17,132 nucleotides of DNA from Candidatus Collierbacteria bacterium GW2011_GWB1_44_6 (GTDB lineage: Bacteria; Patescibacteriota; Microgenomatia; UBA1400; MFAQ01): assembly GCA_000998025.1 (NCBI GenBank), contig LCJG01000021.1, positions 1 to 17,132 of the forward strand. The letters are read 5' to 3'. The notes under the pieces are model-generated. The model was not told the DNA's origin and ran no database searches. It saw nothing but the letters and a program-made list of their open reading frames with translations. Below are positions 6,444 through 13,649 of the stretch, one piece after another. Position numbers and translations under genes: made by a program. Numbering within the stretch: the first letter of the stretch is position 1; every line of letters starts with the position of its first letter.

Positions 6444-6697
6444 AAGGACAAAAAATGGACCTGTTCTGGACAAAAATTATGCCCGAATGTGTTTCCAAGT
6501 ATCCTTGGGGAGGTGAATTCACGGCCAAAATGAGCCTAAAAAAGTTTCAAGAAGGCATCAAGGCCAAAATCAAAGCCATGGATGAGAACGAATTTGATCT
6601 ATTTCTAGCCGCCGTCGTTATGCAGGCCAGCCGCGATCAAATGATGGGCGTCAACCTCACCGAAAAAGTCGGTTTCCTTCGCGGTCTCCGTGCCTAA
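6440..6697 (+). CDS. Small hypothetical protein between smpB and ssrA
   Basis: An 85-residue soluble protein that I cannot place in a family. It is predicted mostly helical, with WTKIMPECVSKYPWGGEF near the N-terminus and an alpha-helical C-half containing DENEFDLFLAAVVMQASRDQ. The ATG overlaps the smpB stop in an ATGA, favouring coupling. An alternative ATG at 6455 is preceded by AAAGGA (6443-6448) at six-base spacing, one of the few Shine-Dalgarno-like sequences in the window; it would give an 80-residue product starting MDLFWTKIM. The ssrA promoter begins just after its stop. Confidence 0.7.
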   Translation: MKGQKMDLFWTKIMPECVSKYPWGGEFTAKMSLKKFQEGIKAKIKAMDENEFDLFLAAVVMQASRDQMMGVNLTEKVGFLRGLRA

Positions 6698-6702
6698 ACA
6701 TT

Positions 6703-6731
6703 TTGACTTTTGAAGCTATTCATGTTATACT
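6703..6731 (+). promoter_or_regulatory. ssrA promoter (TTGACT-17-TATACT)
   Basis: TTGACT at 6703-6708 and TATACT at 6726-6731 are separated by exactly 17 bases. The first base of the tmRNA acceptor stem, 6742, follows by 10 bases. This is the best sigma70-type promoter in the window. Confidence 0.85.
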
Positions 6732-6741
6732 ATAAGCCATT

Positions 6742-7155
6742 GGGGACGACCAGGTATCGATGGATTAGTACGTTTACAGTCGCAAGCCTCCTTTGGTAAA
6801 AGGAGTAAAAAAGACCAAAAAATAATTGTCAACAAAGAAGACAAATTACTTGGTTTCATCGCCAGTGGAGTTAAATCCCTCGGAAATGAGATCAAATCTT
6901 TCGCTCCCGTTTACGCTTTTGCCTAAATTCGAGCCTAAAGACGTCCTAAGAGTTAGCGGATCCCGGGCTGCTTTCAGGGCGAAAAAACACCGGATTGAAT
7001 GCTTTGAGTCTGATTTAGGCTCAAAGACTAACTATATCTAAATCAAACTTAAGATGATCCTGGATGTCGGTAATCTTAAGCAAAACTGACACCCTAAGCT
7101 TGTAGACTCTGTAATCTCATTACTCCAGACGAGAGTTCGATTCTCTCCGTCTCCA
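6742..7155 (+). ncRNA. ssrA: Transfer-messenger RNA (tmRNA)
   Basis: About 414 bases. The 5' end GGGGACG pairs with CGTCTCC (7148-7154) as a 7-bp acceptor stem with one G-U pair; the discriminator is A7155 and CCA is not encoded. The T-arm is GAGAG-TTCGATT-CTCTC, the hallmark of the tRNA-like domain. Helix P2 is supported by ttacag/ctgtaa and caagc/gcttg pairings between the two ends. The middle includes further stems, for example cttaagat/atcttaag at 7047-7079, where pseudoknots are expected. A tag reading frame occupies 6831-6926. The gene sits downstream of smpB, has its own promoter and ends in a strong hairpin terminator. It rescues stalled ribosomes and tags the unfinished proteins. Confidence 0.95.
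6831..6926 (+). CDS. tmRNA proteolysis tag (31 codons plus stop)
   Basis: Aligning AATTGTC (6824-6830) with the conserved bases before the E. coli resume codon gives AAC at 6831 as resume codon. The frame then reads NKEDKLLGFIASGVK, SLGNEIK and SFAPVYAFA before TAA at 6924-6926. The C-terminal YAFA resembles the tag ending known from mycoplasmas rather than the common ALAA. At 31 residues the tag is long compared with about 10 in E. coli. The exact resume codon is inferred; the stop and C-terminus are clear. Confidence 0.75.
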   Translation, partial: NKEDKLLGFIASGVKSLGNEIKSFAPVYAFA

Positions 7156-7163
7156 CAAACAAG

Positions 7164-7189
7164 AACTCTCCCCTCGTGGGAGAGTTTTT
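7164..7189 (+). terminator. Intrinsic terminator of ssrA
   Basis: A 9-bp perfect stem, AACTCTCCC / GGGAGAGTT, with a 5-base loop (7173-7177) and a run of five T at 7185-7189. It lies between the converging ssrA and PP2C-like genes. The opposite strand has only a weak T-rich tail, so bidirectional action is possible but less certain. Confidence 0.9.
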
Positions 7190-7194
7190 GGTAT

Positions 7195-9105
7195 CTATTT
7201 CAAAATACCTACCACCCCCGGCAACAATACCAATAAATTCCCTTTTTCGTCAAACTCTACATCTTTTGCTTCACGAAGTTTTTCCGATTTTAATAGTTGA
7301 GTACAGCTACCAGATGTTTTACTACACACCGCTACAACCCCCGAGTTATTATCGAGTAAGGCGATTCTGTCCCCCTCTGGTTCTACAGCCATCCTGCTTA
7401 TCTTCACTCCGGAAGTTAAACCACTTATTGAAAAATTTTCCTTGCTCCCTCTTCTGTATTTTTCCACTTCACCTTCAGCCGATACTACCCAGATATCACT
7501 ATCTATAGCCATATCCACAGGCAGTATGCTCATATTCTGATCCTGCTTCAGCCACCTGGATCTTTCACCATAACCATCACCAATAGCTGCATATTTGAAT
7601 ATTTCCTTATTACCTTGATCCAAAATATACAAATTGCTTCCAAATCTTCCCATGGCCACCGGCTTCGCGACCGCCGCGTCAAATTTGATTAGGTCTTGCC
7701 CATTTATGGCATTCCTCACCCCACTACTATTTAAAACTACCATTCTAGAGTTATCTCCCACTGCATCTATCCAACCAAGCCCTTCTCCTTTACCGGCTAT
7801 TACTTTGATGTCTTTTGTAGACAGCTCCACCGTCATCACCACCCCCATTGTCCCATCAAAAGCGACCAAATGACGATCCTTTATCAAGCTCAGTCTATCA
7901 CCCTTAAACCCTTGCCTCACCAAATCAATTCTTGCAACTTCCTCAATTTGACTCTCCTTTTCTCCGGAAACCAAAGTCCAAGTATTTTCAATTTTCTTCT
8001 CTAATTCATCAAGAGCATCTGAGTATTTACCACCTTCAAAATCTCCTCTCTTTGCCTCAAAAATTGTTTTTGCATCTTGTACCAATTTTCTAGCCCCTGA
8101 AGGGTTTAGCGATACCAATCCAGCCGCCTCTTGTAGACTTTTTTCTATCGGTTCAGAATACTCTACCCATTTCTTTTGCTCAGCCTCCCTTCTTATTTTC
8201 AGAGATCCGGTTACCAAACTAATAAGTAAAACCAATAAAAATAATAATCCCAATAAAACTGCCCACTTTTTTCTCTTGGAGGTTTCCTTCACAACAGCAA
8301 CATCCTTCTGGTGGATTGGCCTTCTCACCCTTGACACTGTCTTCATCCACCAGTTACTCAATTTCTCTTTTATTCCTATTGGGCCTACATATCTTTCGTT
8401 TACCAGTTCTTGTCCCTGTCTATCTTCCGCCCTTCGGGGAATCACTTCTTCCGGCTCATTTATTGTTAGCTTGATTGGCTCCACTTCTATAGAAGTAATC
8501 TCAGCCGTCTCATCTTCAAATTTCCGGAAATTAAGAACCAACCCTGCTCCTGCAAAATTTCTATTTTTTATGGTCTCATTGAAGTATGTGGTTTCACTCT
8601 CACCCATTTCTGATAGTGACTTTTTTCCCACTATCTCCAAAACACCTTCCGTCCAGATCGCGATTCTGTCATCTTCTTCGACTTTTCCTTTAGCCACCTT
8701 ACCTTCCAGCATGCTGGCTGAAAAATCAAATTCCTTTTCTCCTCTAAGCAGAAAGATTTCTGCTCCACCTGTACGAACTAACATCACCTCCCTATTACCT
8801 TCCCTTTCTTGAACCCAAACCCATACCCCCGAGAGATTCGGATAACCAGATCTCCATTTTTCAAAAAAATCCAGCAAAACTCCACCATTCTCAACCTTAT
8901 TAAAATAATCTTCTACCCAACCCATGAGCTCCATGTCTTTCTCTGCCCAACCCTCCTTTTCTTCACCATAAATTACCCCGAACAAGGCTCCCTTGTTTTG
9001 AAGTTCAGAGTCATCAAACGGTATTCTGGCATAGACCTGAGCCCATCCATTTGAGCCTTCTTCATTTACTATTCTGAGAAAAGATAATCCAAGACCGGTG
9101 TTCAC
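7195..9105 (-). CDS. Membrane protein with degenerate PP2C-like N-domain and beta-propeller-like C-domain
   Basis: A 636-residue protein. GTG at 9105 is chosen as start because it overlaps the preceding stop in GTGA; the frame extends 17 codons further upstream inside that gene. Residues 1-190 resemble a PP2C/PPM phosphatase fold: NTGLGLSFLRIV, GALFGVIYG, VRTGGAEIFLLRGE and EDDRIAIWTEGVLEIVG. They lack the usual DG and DGxG metal-binding aspartates. A basic stretch precedes one transmembrane helix near 281-300 (WAVLLGLLFLLVLLISLVTG). A charged helical segment follows, then about 250 residues of repeating short strands (for example FDGTMGVV, GSNLYILDQGNKEIFKY, VVSAEGEVEKYRRGS) typical of a propeller. 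It is probably a scaffold or sensor rather than an active phosphatase. It is the last gene of a three-gene unit. Confidence 0.75.
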   Translation of the reverse strand: MNTGLGLSFLRIVNEEGSNGWAQVYARIPFDDSELQNKGALFGVIYGEEKEGWAEKDMELMGWVEDYFNKVENGGVLLDFFEKWRSGYPNLSGVWVWVQEREGNREVMLVRTGGAEIFLLRGEKEFDFSASMLEGKVAKGKVEEDDRIAIWTEGVLEIVGKKSLSEMGESETTYFNETIKNRNFAGAGLVLNFRKFEDETAEITSIEVEPIKLTINEPEEVIPRRAEDRQGQELVNERYVGPIGIKEKLSNWWMKTVSRVRRPIHQKDVAVVKETSKRKKWAVLLGLLFLLVLLISLVTGSLKIRREAEQKKWVEYSEPIEKSLQEAAGLVSLNPSGARKLVQDAKTIFEAKRGDFEGGKYSDALDELEKKIENTWTLVSGEKESQIEEVARIDLVRQGFKGDRLSLIKDRHLVAFDGTMGVVMTVELSTKDIKVIAGKGEGLGWIDAVGDNSRMVVLNSSGVRNAINGQDLIKFDAAVAKPVAMGRFGSNLYILDQGNKEIFKYAAIGDGYGERSRWLKQDQNMSILPVDMAIDSDIWVVSAEGEVEKYRRGSKENFSISGLTSGVKISRMAVEPEGDRIALLDNNSGVVAVCSKTSGSCTQLLKSEKLREAKDVEFDEKGNLLVLLPGVVGILK

Positions 9106-9323
9106 GCTAATAATACTATAACAGTCACAAACAGAGTTATGCCAAAAAATCCCCATGTGAGAATCTTCAAACTCTTTCCTATTGGCAAGTTAACCACTCT
9201 ATCCATCAAGCTTTCCTGTCGAATCATAATCAGGGACAGAATTAGGATAAGCACCATCGAAATCTTCACCATAAAGCCGACTATCATACTCAGATTTATT
9301 GTTACGCCAGGTATTAGCTCCAT
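9102..9323 (-). CDS. Small two-helix membrane protein, function unknown
   Basis: A 73-residue protein with two hydrophobic helices, residues about 8-34 (INLSMIVGFMVKISMVLILI) and 50-72 (LKILTWGFFGITLFVTVIVL), joined by a short charged loop RQESLMDRVVNLPIGKS. Its ATG follows the stop codon of the PH-domain gene with no base between, and its own stop overlaps the start of the PP2C-like gene by four bases. That tight packing argues that the three proteins act together in the membrane. I recognise no family. Confidence 0.7.
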   Translation of the reverse strand: MELIPGVTINLSMIVGFMVKISMVLILILSLIMIRQESLMDRVVNLPIGKSLKILTWGFFGITLFVTVIVLLA

Positions 9324-9962
9324 TTATTTTTCTGCTTCTTCTGTTAATTGAGAAATGAGCGCCGCCACTCTGTCCGGAAAAGCCACCGATTCAAAGGTAA
9401 AAGCCGACGCCTCACCTGAAGAGTCGGGAGTTTTTTGTTCTGATGCTGTCTGAACAATCACATCTCCATAATCAAATAAGTTAGCTAGAAATCCATTCTG
9501 GGTATAGTTCACGTCTTCTACCTTACCGAGCTGGGCAACATTTACTGTTTTACTGAGAAGTCCCACAAAGTCCACATCCACCAGTCTCTCATTTGTAATT
9601 ATGTATACGTTATAAAACCACATTAGAAAGCTCTGCAAACCAAAAAATAGCAAACCCAAATACCAAAGCATGGTCAGACTGACAAGCGTGTTACCGTCCA
9701 ATGCTTTCAAAAAAGGAAATTCACCCCAAAAAAACGGTATTACAAAGGCAAAACATATCAAGGCAATCCATCCAAAGTTTGTCACGATATGTCTTCGGCC
9801 CAAAAGCAACACCGTTTCATCGTCTTGCTGAGACTCAAATTTAAATCTATGGGGGCGAGGAACACAAGACCCAAAAGAACTTCCTGTCATCTTCTCACCC
9901 AAGATTTTCTTAATCTCATCCGACTCAGGTTTTGTCTTTCCCGATTTAAATACTTCAGGCAT
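9324..9962 (-). CDS. Membrane protein with bacterial PH domain (DUF304/YdbT-like)
   Basis: A 212-residue protein from the ATG at 9962; a TTG five codons upstream (9977) is the alternative. After a polar N-terminus, two transmembrane helices are seen near residues 63-82 and 89-112 (WIALICFAFVIPFFW; LVSLTMLWYLGLLFFGL). The C-terminal part is a bacterial PH domain: YIITNERLVDVDFVGLLSKT, LGKVEDVNYTQNGFLANLFD, YGDVIVQTASE and a closing helix, FPDRVAALISQL. Such proteins are membrane-associated and of mostly unknown function. TACAAT on the minus strand ends five bases before the chosen ATG. It leads the unit with the 73-aa and PP2C-like genes. Confidence 0.85.
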   Translation of the reverse strand: MPEVFKSGKTKPESDEIKKILGEKMTGSSFGSCVPRPHRFKFESQQDDETVLLLGRRHIVTNFGWIALICFAFVIPFFWGEFPFLKALDGNTLVSLTMLWYLGLLFFGLQSFLMWFYNVYIITNERLVDVDFVGLLSKTVNVAQLGKVEDVNYTQNGFLANLFDYGDVIVQTASEQKTPDSSGEASAFTFESVAFPDRVAALISQLTEEAEK

Positions 9963-9967
9963 ACCTA

Positions 9968-9973
9968 ATTGTA
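9968..9973 (-). promoter_or_regulatory. -10 box (TACAAT) five bases before the PH-protein ATG
   Basis: On the minus strand TACAAT is followed by taggt and then ATG at 9962. It lies in the short gap after the SpoIID gene and would give the three-gene unit its own, nearly leaderless transcript. Confidence 0.4.
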
Positions 9974-10004
9974 CCAAATTTACCCAACAACAGACGAGCG
10001 ACCT

Positions 10005-11771
10005 CTACTTTTTCTCTATATTAAACAAGCCGCTTTTGAGCGAGACCCAGCCGGGAGCTCGAATATTAAAAGCTTCTTTAAACTCACTTCCTTTAATGTC
10101 AACGCCTCCTTTATCAGTGTCAAAATGTACATTCGACGTATAGCCACCGTCAGAATAAGATACTGAAACCCCAATCACACGCTCATACCCTCCCCCCAAT
10201 CCTTTTGCTTTCTCACGTAGTTCTGAAATTGAATATGGATTACCACCCCCACATCCTTCCAGTGGTACCAGTCGATCTTCTTTTCCGGATTTGTATCTCA
10301 CTACCCACGCGTTCAAGATGTCGGCCATTTGTTCTGCTGTTAACCACGGATGGCTTCTCCCACAACTGCCTCCTCCTCTACTTTTATACCAAGCCTTGTA
10401 AAACCAAGGACTTTCTCCGATCTTTTCATAGGCTGACGATGTCCACCCTCCTCTTCCATTTTTGGTATCCCAAAAACTGGGTGTTTGATAGCTACTCCCA
10501 TCCTTACGGTGAGATAATGCGTCATAAGATTCTTGGTAACCACCTGAAGTAGAAGCATACCAAGGTTTGATTATCTTTCCATCTTTCACTAGCACCCACC
10601 CCCTCGTAGCGTTCACCGCTTCCTCCCATTTTCCTCCTTTGTTTGAGTTTTTATACACTTGGCATCCCTGGTCAGTACAAATTGCTCCCCCGGAACCCTC
10701 ATTCGTCCAAGCCAAAGCATAACTCCTTGCAGCAATCGCTTGTGCCTTCAAAGCCTCAAAGCCTCCGCTATCACCCCACGAATTTGGTACTTCATATATT
10801 CTTTTTGTATAAGTTTCAATATCCATCCGGCCATAGCCTTGGACACTAATTTGTTTACCTGGATCATAGTCTTTCTTTATTTCTATCCCCCCATAGTAGG
10901 CCTTCAGTATTTCTTCAGCATTTTGTCCAGACTTTGCCCTACCGTAAGCTCCATATTGGCTCATACCTTTAAAGTGTGGTGCTCCAAAAGAAAATGAGGC
11001 AAAGGCAGGCGAAAATCCAGGGTTGTAGTCAGGCCTACTGGCCGGATCATCCGCCAGTGGTACGTCCCCGACCGTTGTTGAAAAGGTCCCTTCTTTTTCA
11101 GCTTTTATTCTTGCCTGCAATTCAGTCAGTGCCGCTATCTTCCCCGTCAAATCTGTTTGGTAGGCCTTGGCTTTTTTCACTTCCCCTTGGAAAAAGGTGT
11201 TTTGTTTATCCAGTTCAGTTTGCAGCTTTGCCAGTTGCTCTTTCTGCTTTTCCAAAGATTTCTTGTCCTCCTCAAGCTGACCTATCTCTTGTATCAAACT
11301 CACAATGAGCTGCTTATCATTATCGTTGCTCTCTTGCCTATAAGCCAGCTCCCTCCTTGCCTCACCCATACTGGTAGAAGAAAGCAAACTCACCCACAAC
11401 GGCTCTGACCTAATGCGTATGTACATACCCCTTATTTTCACGGCCAATACCAGATACTGAGTCGAAACTTTCTCACTTCTTTCCTTGATTCCTGCCTCGG
11501 TTTGCTTCAATTTAATTGTTGCCGTGTTTATCTGCCCCTGAATCGACTTAATCCTAATACTGAGTTTATTTATCTCTACTTCTAGAGGTGCTGTTGCCGC
11601 CCTGCTCTTTTCCAGAGAATCGTTCAGTTCATTTATTTGAATACTCAAACAATCAATTAAATCTTGATCGTTTTTGCCATCACAGCTAGTCTCTGCTCTC
11701 ACCACAGTTATCCCAGCCAGAAAGCTGAGCAATGCCACCACCATTAGTAAATATCTCCACCTCATTATCAT
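10005..11771 (-). CDS. SpoIID/LytB domain protein with N-terminal coiled coil
   Basis: A 588-residue secreted protein. Residues 1-26 are a signal peptide (WRYLLMVVALLSFLAGITVV, cleavage after VRA). Residues about 40-225 form a long charged coiled coil as in EnvC/PcsB-type wall proteins (EEDKKSLEKQKEQLAKLQTE). The rest is a SpoIID/LytB domain: GMSQYGAYGRAKSGQNAEEIL, the catalytic-glutamate motif YEVPNSW, FEALKAQAIAARSYAL, and KPWYASTSGGYQES. SpoIID is a lytic transglycosylase acting on denuded glycan strands, so a role in local peptidoglycan opening is likely. Two close starts exist, ATG 11771 and ATG 11765; a TAAACT box (11773-11778) ends seven bases before the second. It is divergent from the pilin-like array, with 45 bases between. 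Confidence 0.92.
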   Translation of the reverse strand: MIMRWRYLLMVVALLSFLAGITVVRAETSCDGKNDQDLIDCLSIQINELNDSLEKSRAATAPLEVEINKLSIRIKSIQGQINTATIKLKQTEAGIKERSEKVSTQYLVLAVKIRGMYIRIRSEPLWVSLLSSTSMGEARRELAYRQESNDNDKQLIVSLIQEIGQLEEDKKSLEKQKEQLAKLQTELDKQNTFFQGEVKKAKAYQTDLTGKIAALTELQARIKAEKEGTFSTTVGDVPLADDPASRPDYNPGFSPAFASFSFGAPHFKGMSQYGAYGRAKSGQNAEEILKAYYGGIEIKKDYDPGKQISVQGYGRMDIETYTKRIYEVPNSWGDSGGFEALKAQAIAARSYALAWTNEGSGGAICTDQGCQVYKNSNKGGKWEEAVNATRGWVLVKDGKIIKPWYASTSGGYQESYDALSHRKDGSSYQTPSFWDTKNGRGGWTSSAYEKIGESPWFYKAWYKSRGGGSCGRSHPWLTAEQMADILNAWVVRYKSGKEDRLVPLEGCGGGNPYSISELREKAKGLGGGYERVIGVSVSYSDGGYTSNVHFDTDKGGVDIKGSEFKEAFNIRAPGWVSLKSGLFNIEKK

Positions 11772-11801
11772 TAGTTTACCCTAAGATATGCCCATTCATG
11801 T

Positions 11802-11807
11802 TAAAAT
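11802..11807 (+). promoter_or_regulatory. Extended -10 (TGTTAAAAT) for the first pilin-like gene
   Basis: TAAAAT at 11802-11807 is preceded by TGT, matching the extended -10 TGn pattern. The ATG at 11817 follows after nine bases, which allows only a two- or three-base leader and no Shine-Dalgarno. Confidence 0.4.
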
Positions 11808-11816
11808 TAACTGTCC

Positions 11817-12233
11817 ATGAAGTCCAAAATCTTGTCATTATTACTTATCTTTCCACTTTTATTTTCCCTACTTACACCCATTCACGCCGGCGCAATCGAT
11901 AACTTTGAAGTAGTTACCCCAGGAGAAGGTTGTCCGGTGGGGGAAGTAAACACCGCCATCGGCTGCATTTCCACCTCGGTAGACACTACCAGTGGTAATT
12001 CCTTTTTTGTCTCCATCCTTCGCATAGCAATAGGTCTTGGTGGAGGCCTAGCCTTGCTCCTTATGCTCTATGGAGTCTTCATCGTCACTACCTCCGCCGG
12101 CATACCGGACAAGCTCAAAGAAGGCAAAGAAGTCATCACTTCAGCGATTTCAGGTCTACTATTTATCATTCTTTCAGTCTTTCTATTAAGACTCATCGGA
12201 GTTAGCATCCTAGGCATCCCGGGTTTATTATAA
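11817..12233 (+). CDS. Pilin-like TrbC/VirB2-type membrane protein (cysteine-pair subtype)
   Basis: A 138-residue protein with a normal signal peptide (residues 1-24, ILSLLLIFPLLFSLLTPIHA), the only full-length one in the array. An exposed segment with Cys39 and Cys50 (GEGCPVG, TAIGCIS) may form a disulfide loop. Two hydrophobic helices follow, about 64-92 and 106-134, linked by the polar turn TTSAGIPDKLKEGKEV. This is the position where the sister proteins have SGGDKxK. TrbC/VirB2-type proteins are pilin subunits of type IV secretion pili, processed and stored in the membrane. The gene opens the array and lies 6 bases before the next pilin-like gene. Confidence 0.75.
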   Translation: MKSKILSLLLIFPLLFSLLTPIHAGAIDNFEVVTPGEGCPVGEVNTAIGCISTSVDTTSGNSFFVSILRIAIGLGGGLALLLMLYGVFIVTTSAGIPDKLKEGKEVITSAISGLLFIILSVFLLRLIGVSILGIPGLL

Positions 12234-12239
12234 AATCAT

Positions 12240-12602
12240 ATGTCCATCATCAATACCGTATTAGCTGCAGACACCGTTGATATTACAGGACTGGAAAAAA
12301 CCGTCAACACCGAACTCAATCTCCATAGTTTCACAAACCTCAATGATCTATTATCTAATAATGTGTATGTTAATCTTATTAATACTCTTTTTATATTCGT
12401 CGGCATCATATTTTTCTTCAATCTCATTCTGGCAGGGTGGGACTACATGCTTAGCAGCGGAGATCCCAAAAAAATCTCAGCAGCAACCACCAGACTATTA
12501 AACAGTTTCATTGGAATTCTGATGGTTTTCACCGCCTTTGTCGTTGTCAGATTGATCACCACCATGCTTGGTCTAGGCACAGTGGCCAAGCCCCTTATAT
12601 AA
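12240..12602 (+). CDS. Pilin-like TrbC/VirB2-type membrane protein
   Basis: A 120-residue protein with the short leader MSIINTVLAAD, an exposed N-terminal segment (residues 10-40) and two helices, about 42-65 and 86-111. The linking motif is LAGWDYMLSSGDPKKISAAT, a variant of the array's GG-W-SGGDKxK pattern. The ATG lies 6 bases after the previous stop and no Shine-Dalgarno is visible. A TATTAT at 12226-12231 could serve as a -10, but it overlaps the end of the upstream gene. A pilin-type role is inferred from the shared topology and cluster. Confidence 0.75.
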   Translation: MSIINTVLAADTVDITGLEKTVNTELNLHSFTNLNDLLSNNVYVNLINTLFIFVGIIFFFNLILAGWDYMLSSGDPKKISAATTRLLNSFIGILMVFTAFVVVRLITTMLGLGTVAKPLI

Positions 12603-12604
12603 GC

Positions 12605-12610
12605 TATAAT
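12605..12610 (+). promoter_or_regulatory. Consensus -10 box (TATAAT) seven bases before the uppS ATG
   Basis: A perfect TATAAT, then ttggttc, then ATG at 12618. It directly follows the stop of the upstream pilin-like gene, so uppS can be transcribed separately as a leaderless message. Confidence 0.5.
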
Positions 12611-12617
12611 TTGGTTC

Positions 12618-13325
12618 ATGCAACCCCCACTAAATCACCTTGCAATTATGATGGACGGCAACCGCCGTTGGGCCAAAGCTCGTGGTCTAGATCCTGTAAA
12701 AGGCCACGAATACGCCGCTAATCACTCCATCGAACCTCTCATCGAAAAATGTGCTGAGCTTGGTATCCCCTACGTTACCTTTTGGGCATTTTCCACTGAA
12801 AATTGGAAGCGCGAAGAAGACGAAGTGGCGGGTCTTATGAATCTCTTTAGGGTTTCACTTGGCACTCTCGCCCTTCGTCTCATTACCAGAGGAGCCCGCA
12901 TGAGAATGATTGGTGACCTTAGCCGTTTTCCCAAAGATATCGCCCAAAAGTCCTTAGAAATGATCAACAAATCCTCAACAAATCATAAAATCAACGTCAC
13001 CTTTGGACTTAATTACGGTGGTCGGGACGAAATCGTCAGAGCCGTCAAAAAAATTGTCTCGAAAAAAATTCCCGCCGATCAAGTTACAGAACAAATAATT
13101 TCTGACCATCTCGACACGGCCGGCATGCCCGATCCGGATATGGTCATTCGCACCGGAGGCGAACGCCGTACTTCAGGCTATCTTCCCTGGCAATCCACCT
13201 ATGCCGAACTTTACTTTACTCCCGTTCTATTTCCCGACTTCACTCCCAGCGAGCTCGAAAAAGCTCTCAGAGACTTCGCCGACAGAGACCGCCGCTTCGG
13301 CGGGGATTCCGTAAAGATAAGTTAG
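12618..13325 (+). CDS. uppS: cis-prenyltransferase, undecaprenyl diphosphate synthase
   Basis: A 235-residue cis-prenyltransferase. The IPP-binding start LAIMMDGNRRWAKARG contains the catalytic Asp13. FWAFSTENWKR (55-65), NYGGRDEIVRAVKK and the C-terminal DMVIRTGGERRTSGYLPWQS with TYAELYF and FPDFTP are family signatures. The usual RLSNF stretch reads RTSGY here, a modest variation. The enzyme condenses IPP onto FPP to make the C55 lipid carrier for peptidoglycan and glycan export. It lies among pilin-like genes and opposite a trans-prenyltransferase gene, which could supply its allylic primer. Its last 99 bases overlap the antisense gene at 13227-13604. Confidence 0.95.
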   Translation: MQPPLNHLAIMMDGNRRWAKARGLDPVKGHEYAANHSIEPLIEKCAELGIPYVTFWAFSTENWKREEDEVAGLMNLFRVSLGTLALRLITRGARMRMIGDLSRFPKDIAQKSLEMINKSSTNHKINVTFGLNYGGRDEIVRAVKKIVSKKIPADQVTEQIISDHLDTAGMPDPDMVIRTGGERRTSGYLPWQSTYAELYFTPVLFPDFTPSELEKALRDFADRDRRFGGDSVKIS

Positions 13326-13604
13326 AACCACATCAGCCAATCCTTCATCCAGTCCCTTCAATTTCAATTGTGTTTTTAATAGATAAGCTAATATTTCCAT
13401 TACCTTCCCATCGTCAAAACCTCTCTTTTCTAATCTCTGCTTCACAACTGTCATATCATGCAAAATATCACCAGTTTCTTTTAGTGGGATCTCACCTCCT
13501 GGGTACTTAAAAATATTGACGTCTCTATGGTTCATTCTTTCACCGGCAAAACGCATACTTATCGGTTGATTCCGCCAATTTCTGGGTATTTCCATAAAAC
13601 CCAT
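13227..13604 (-). CDS. Small conserved-looking hypothetical protein, antisense overlap with uppS
   Basis: A 125-residue soluble protein beginning MGFMEIPRNWRNQPISMRFAG; the second Met (13595) is an alternative start. FKYPGGEIPL near residues 32-42 and a helical C-terminal half (DDGKVMEILAYLLKTQLKLKG) look like a real folded protein. I recall similar IPRxWR...PGGEIPL proteins in candidate-phyla genomes but cannot name a function. The final third is encoded antisense to the uppS 3' end, 99 bases shared by two convergent genes. It follows the trans-prenyltransferase gene by 45 bases on the same strand and may share its transcript. Confidence 0.65.
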   Translation of the reverse strand: MGFMEIPRNWRNQPISMRFAGERMNHRDVNIFKYPGGEIPLKETGDILHDMTVVKQRLEKRGFDDGKVMEILAYLLKTQLKLKGLDEGLADVVLTYLYGIPAEAAVSVGEVSESFFELAGSEVGK

Positions 13605-13649
13605 ACTAAGTCACACTCTCTCCCAAACACTCTCACCTTTTTCCTTTGA

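Noticed and set aside
6826..7041. Open frame of 71 codons starting with TTG
   Set aside because: It lies wholly inside the tmRNA, out of frame with the tag sequence, and has no RBS or recognisable protein features.
7117..7155. tRNA-like T-arm and acceptor stem suggestive of a tRNA gene
   Set aside because: The partner strand of the acceptor stem is at 6742 and there is no anticodon arm; this is the 3' half of the tmRNA tRNA-like domain.
8276..9054. Long plus-strand open frames opposite the PP2C-like gene
   Set aside because: They are shadows of a well-supported minus-strand gene; translations are low-quality and lack motifs.
10205..11408. Plus-strand open frames opposite the SpoIID gene
   Set aside because: Antisense shadows of a clear coding region with catalytic motifs; no start signals.
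12226..12231. TATTAT as a -10 box for the pilin-like gene at 12240
   Set aside because: It overlaps the stop region of the upstream gene and the six-base gene spacing is better explained by an operon.
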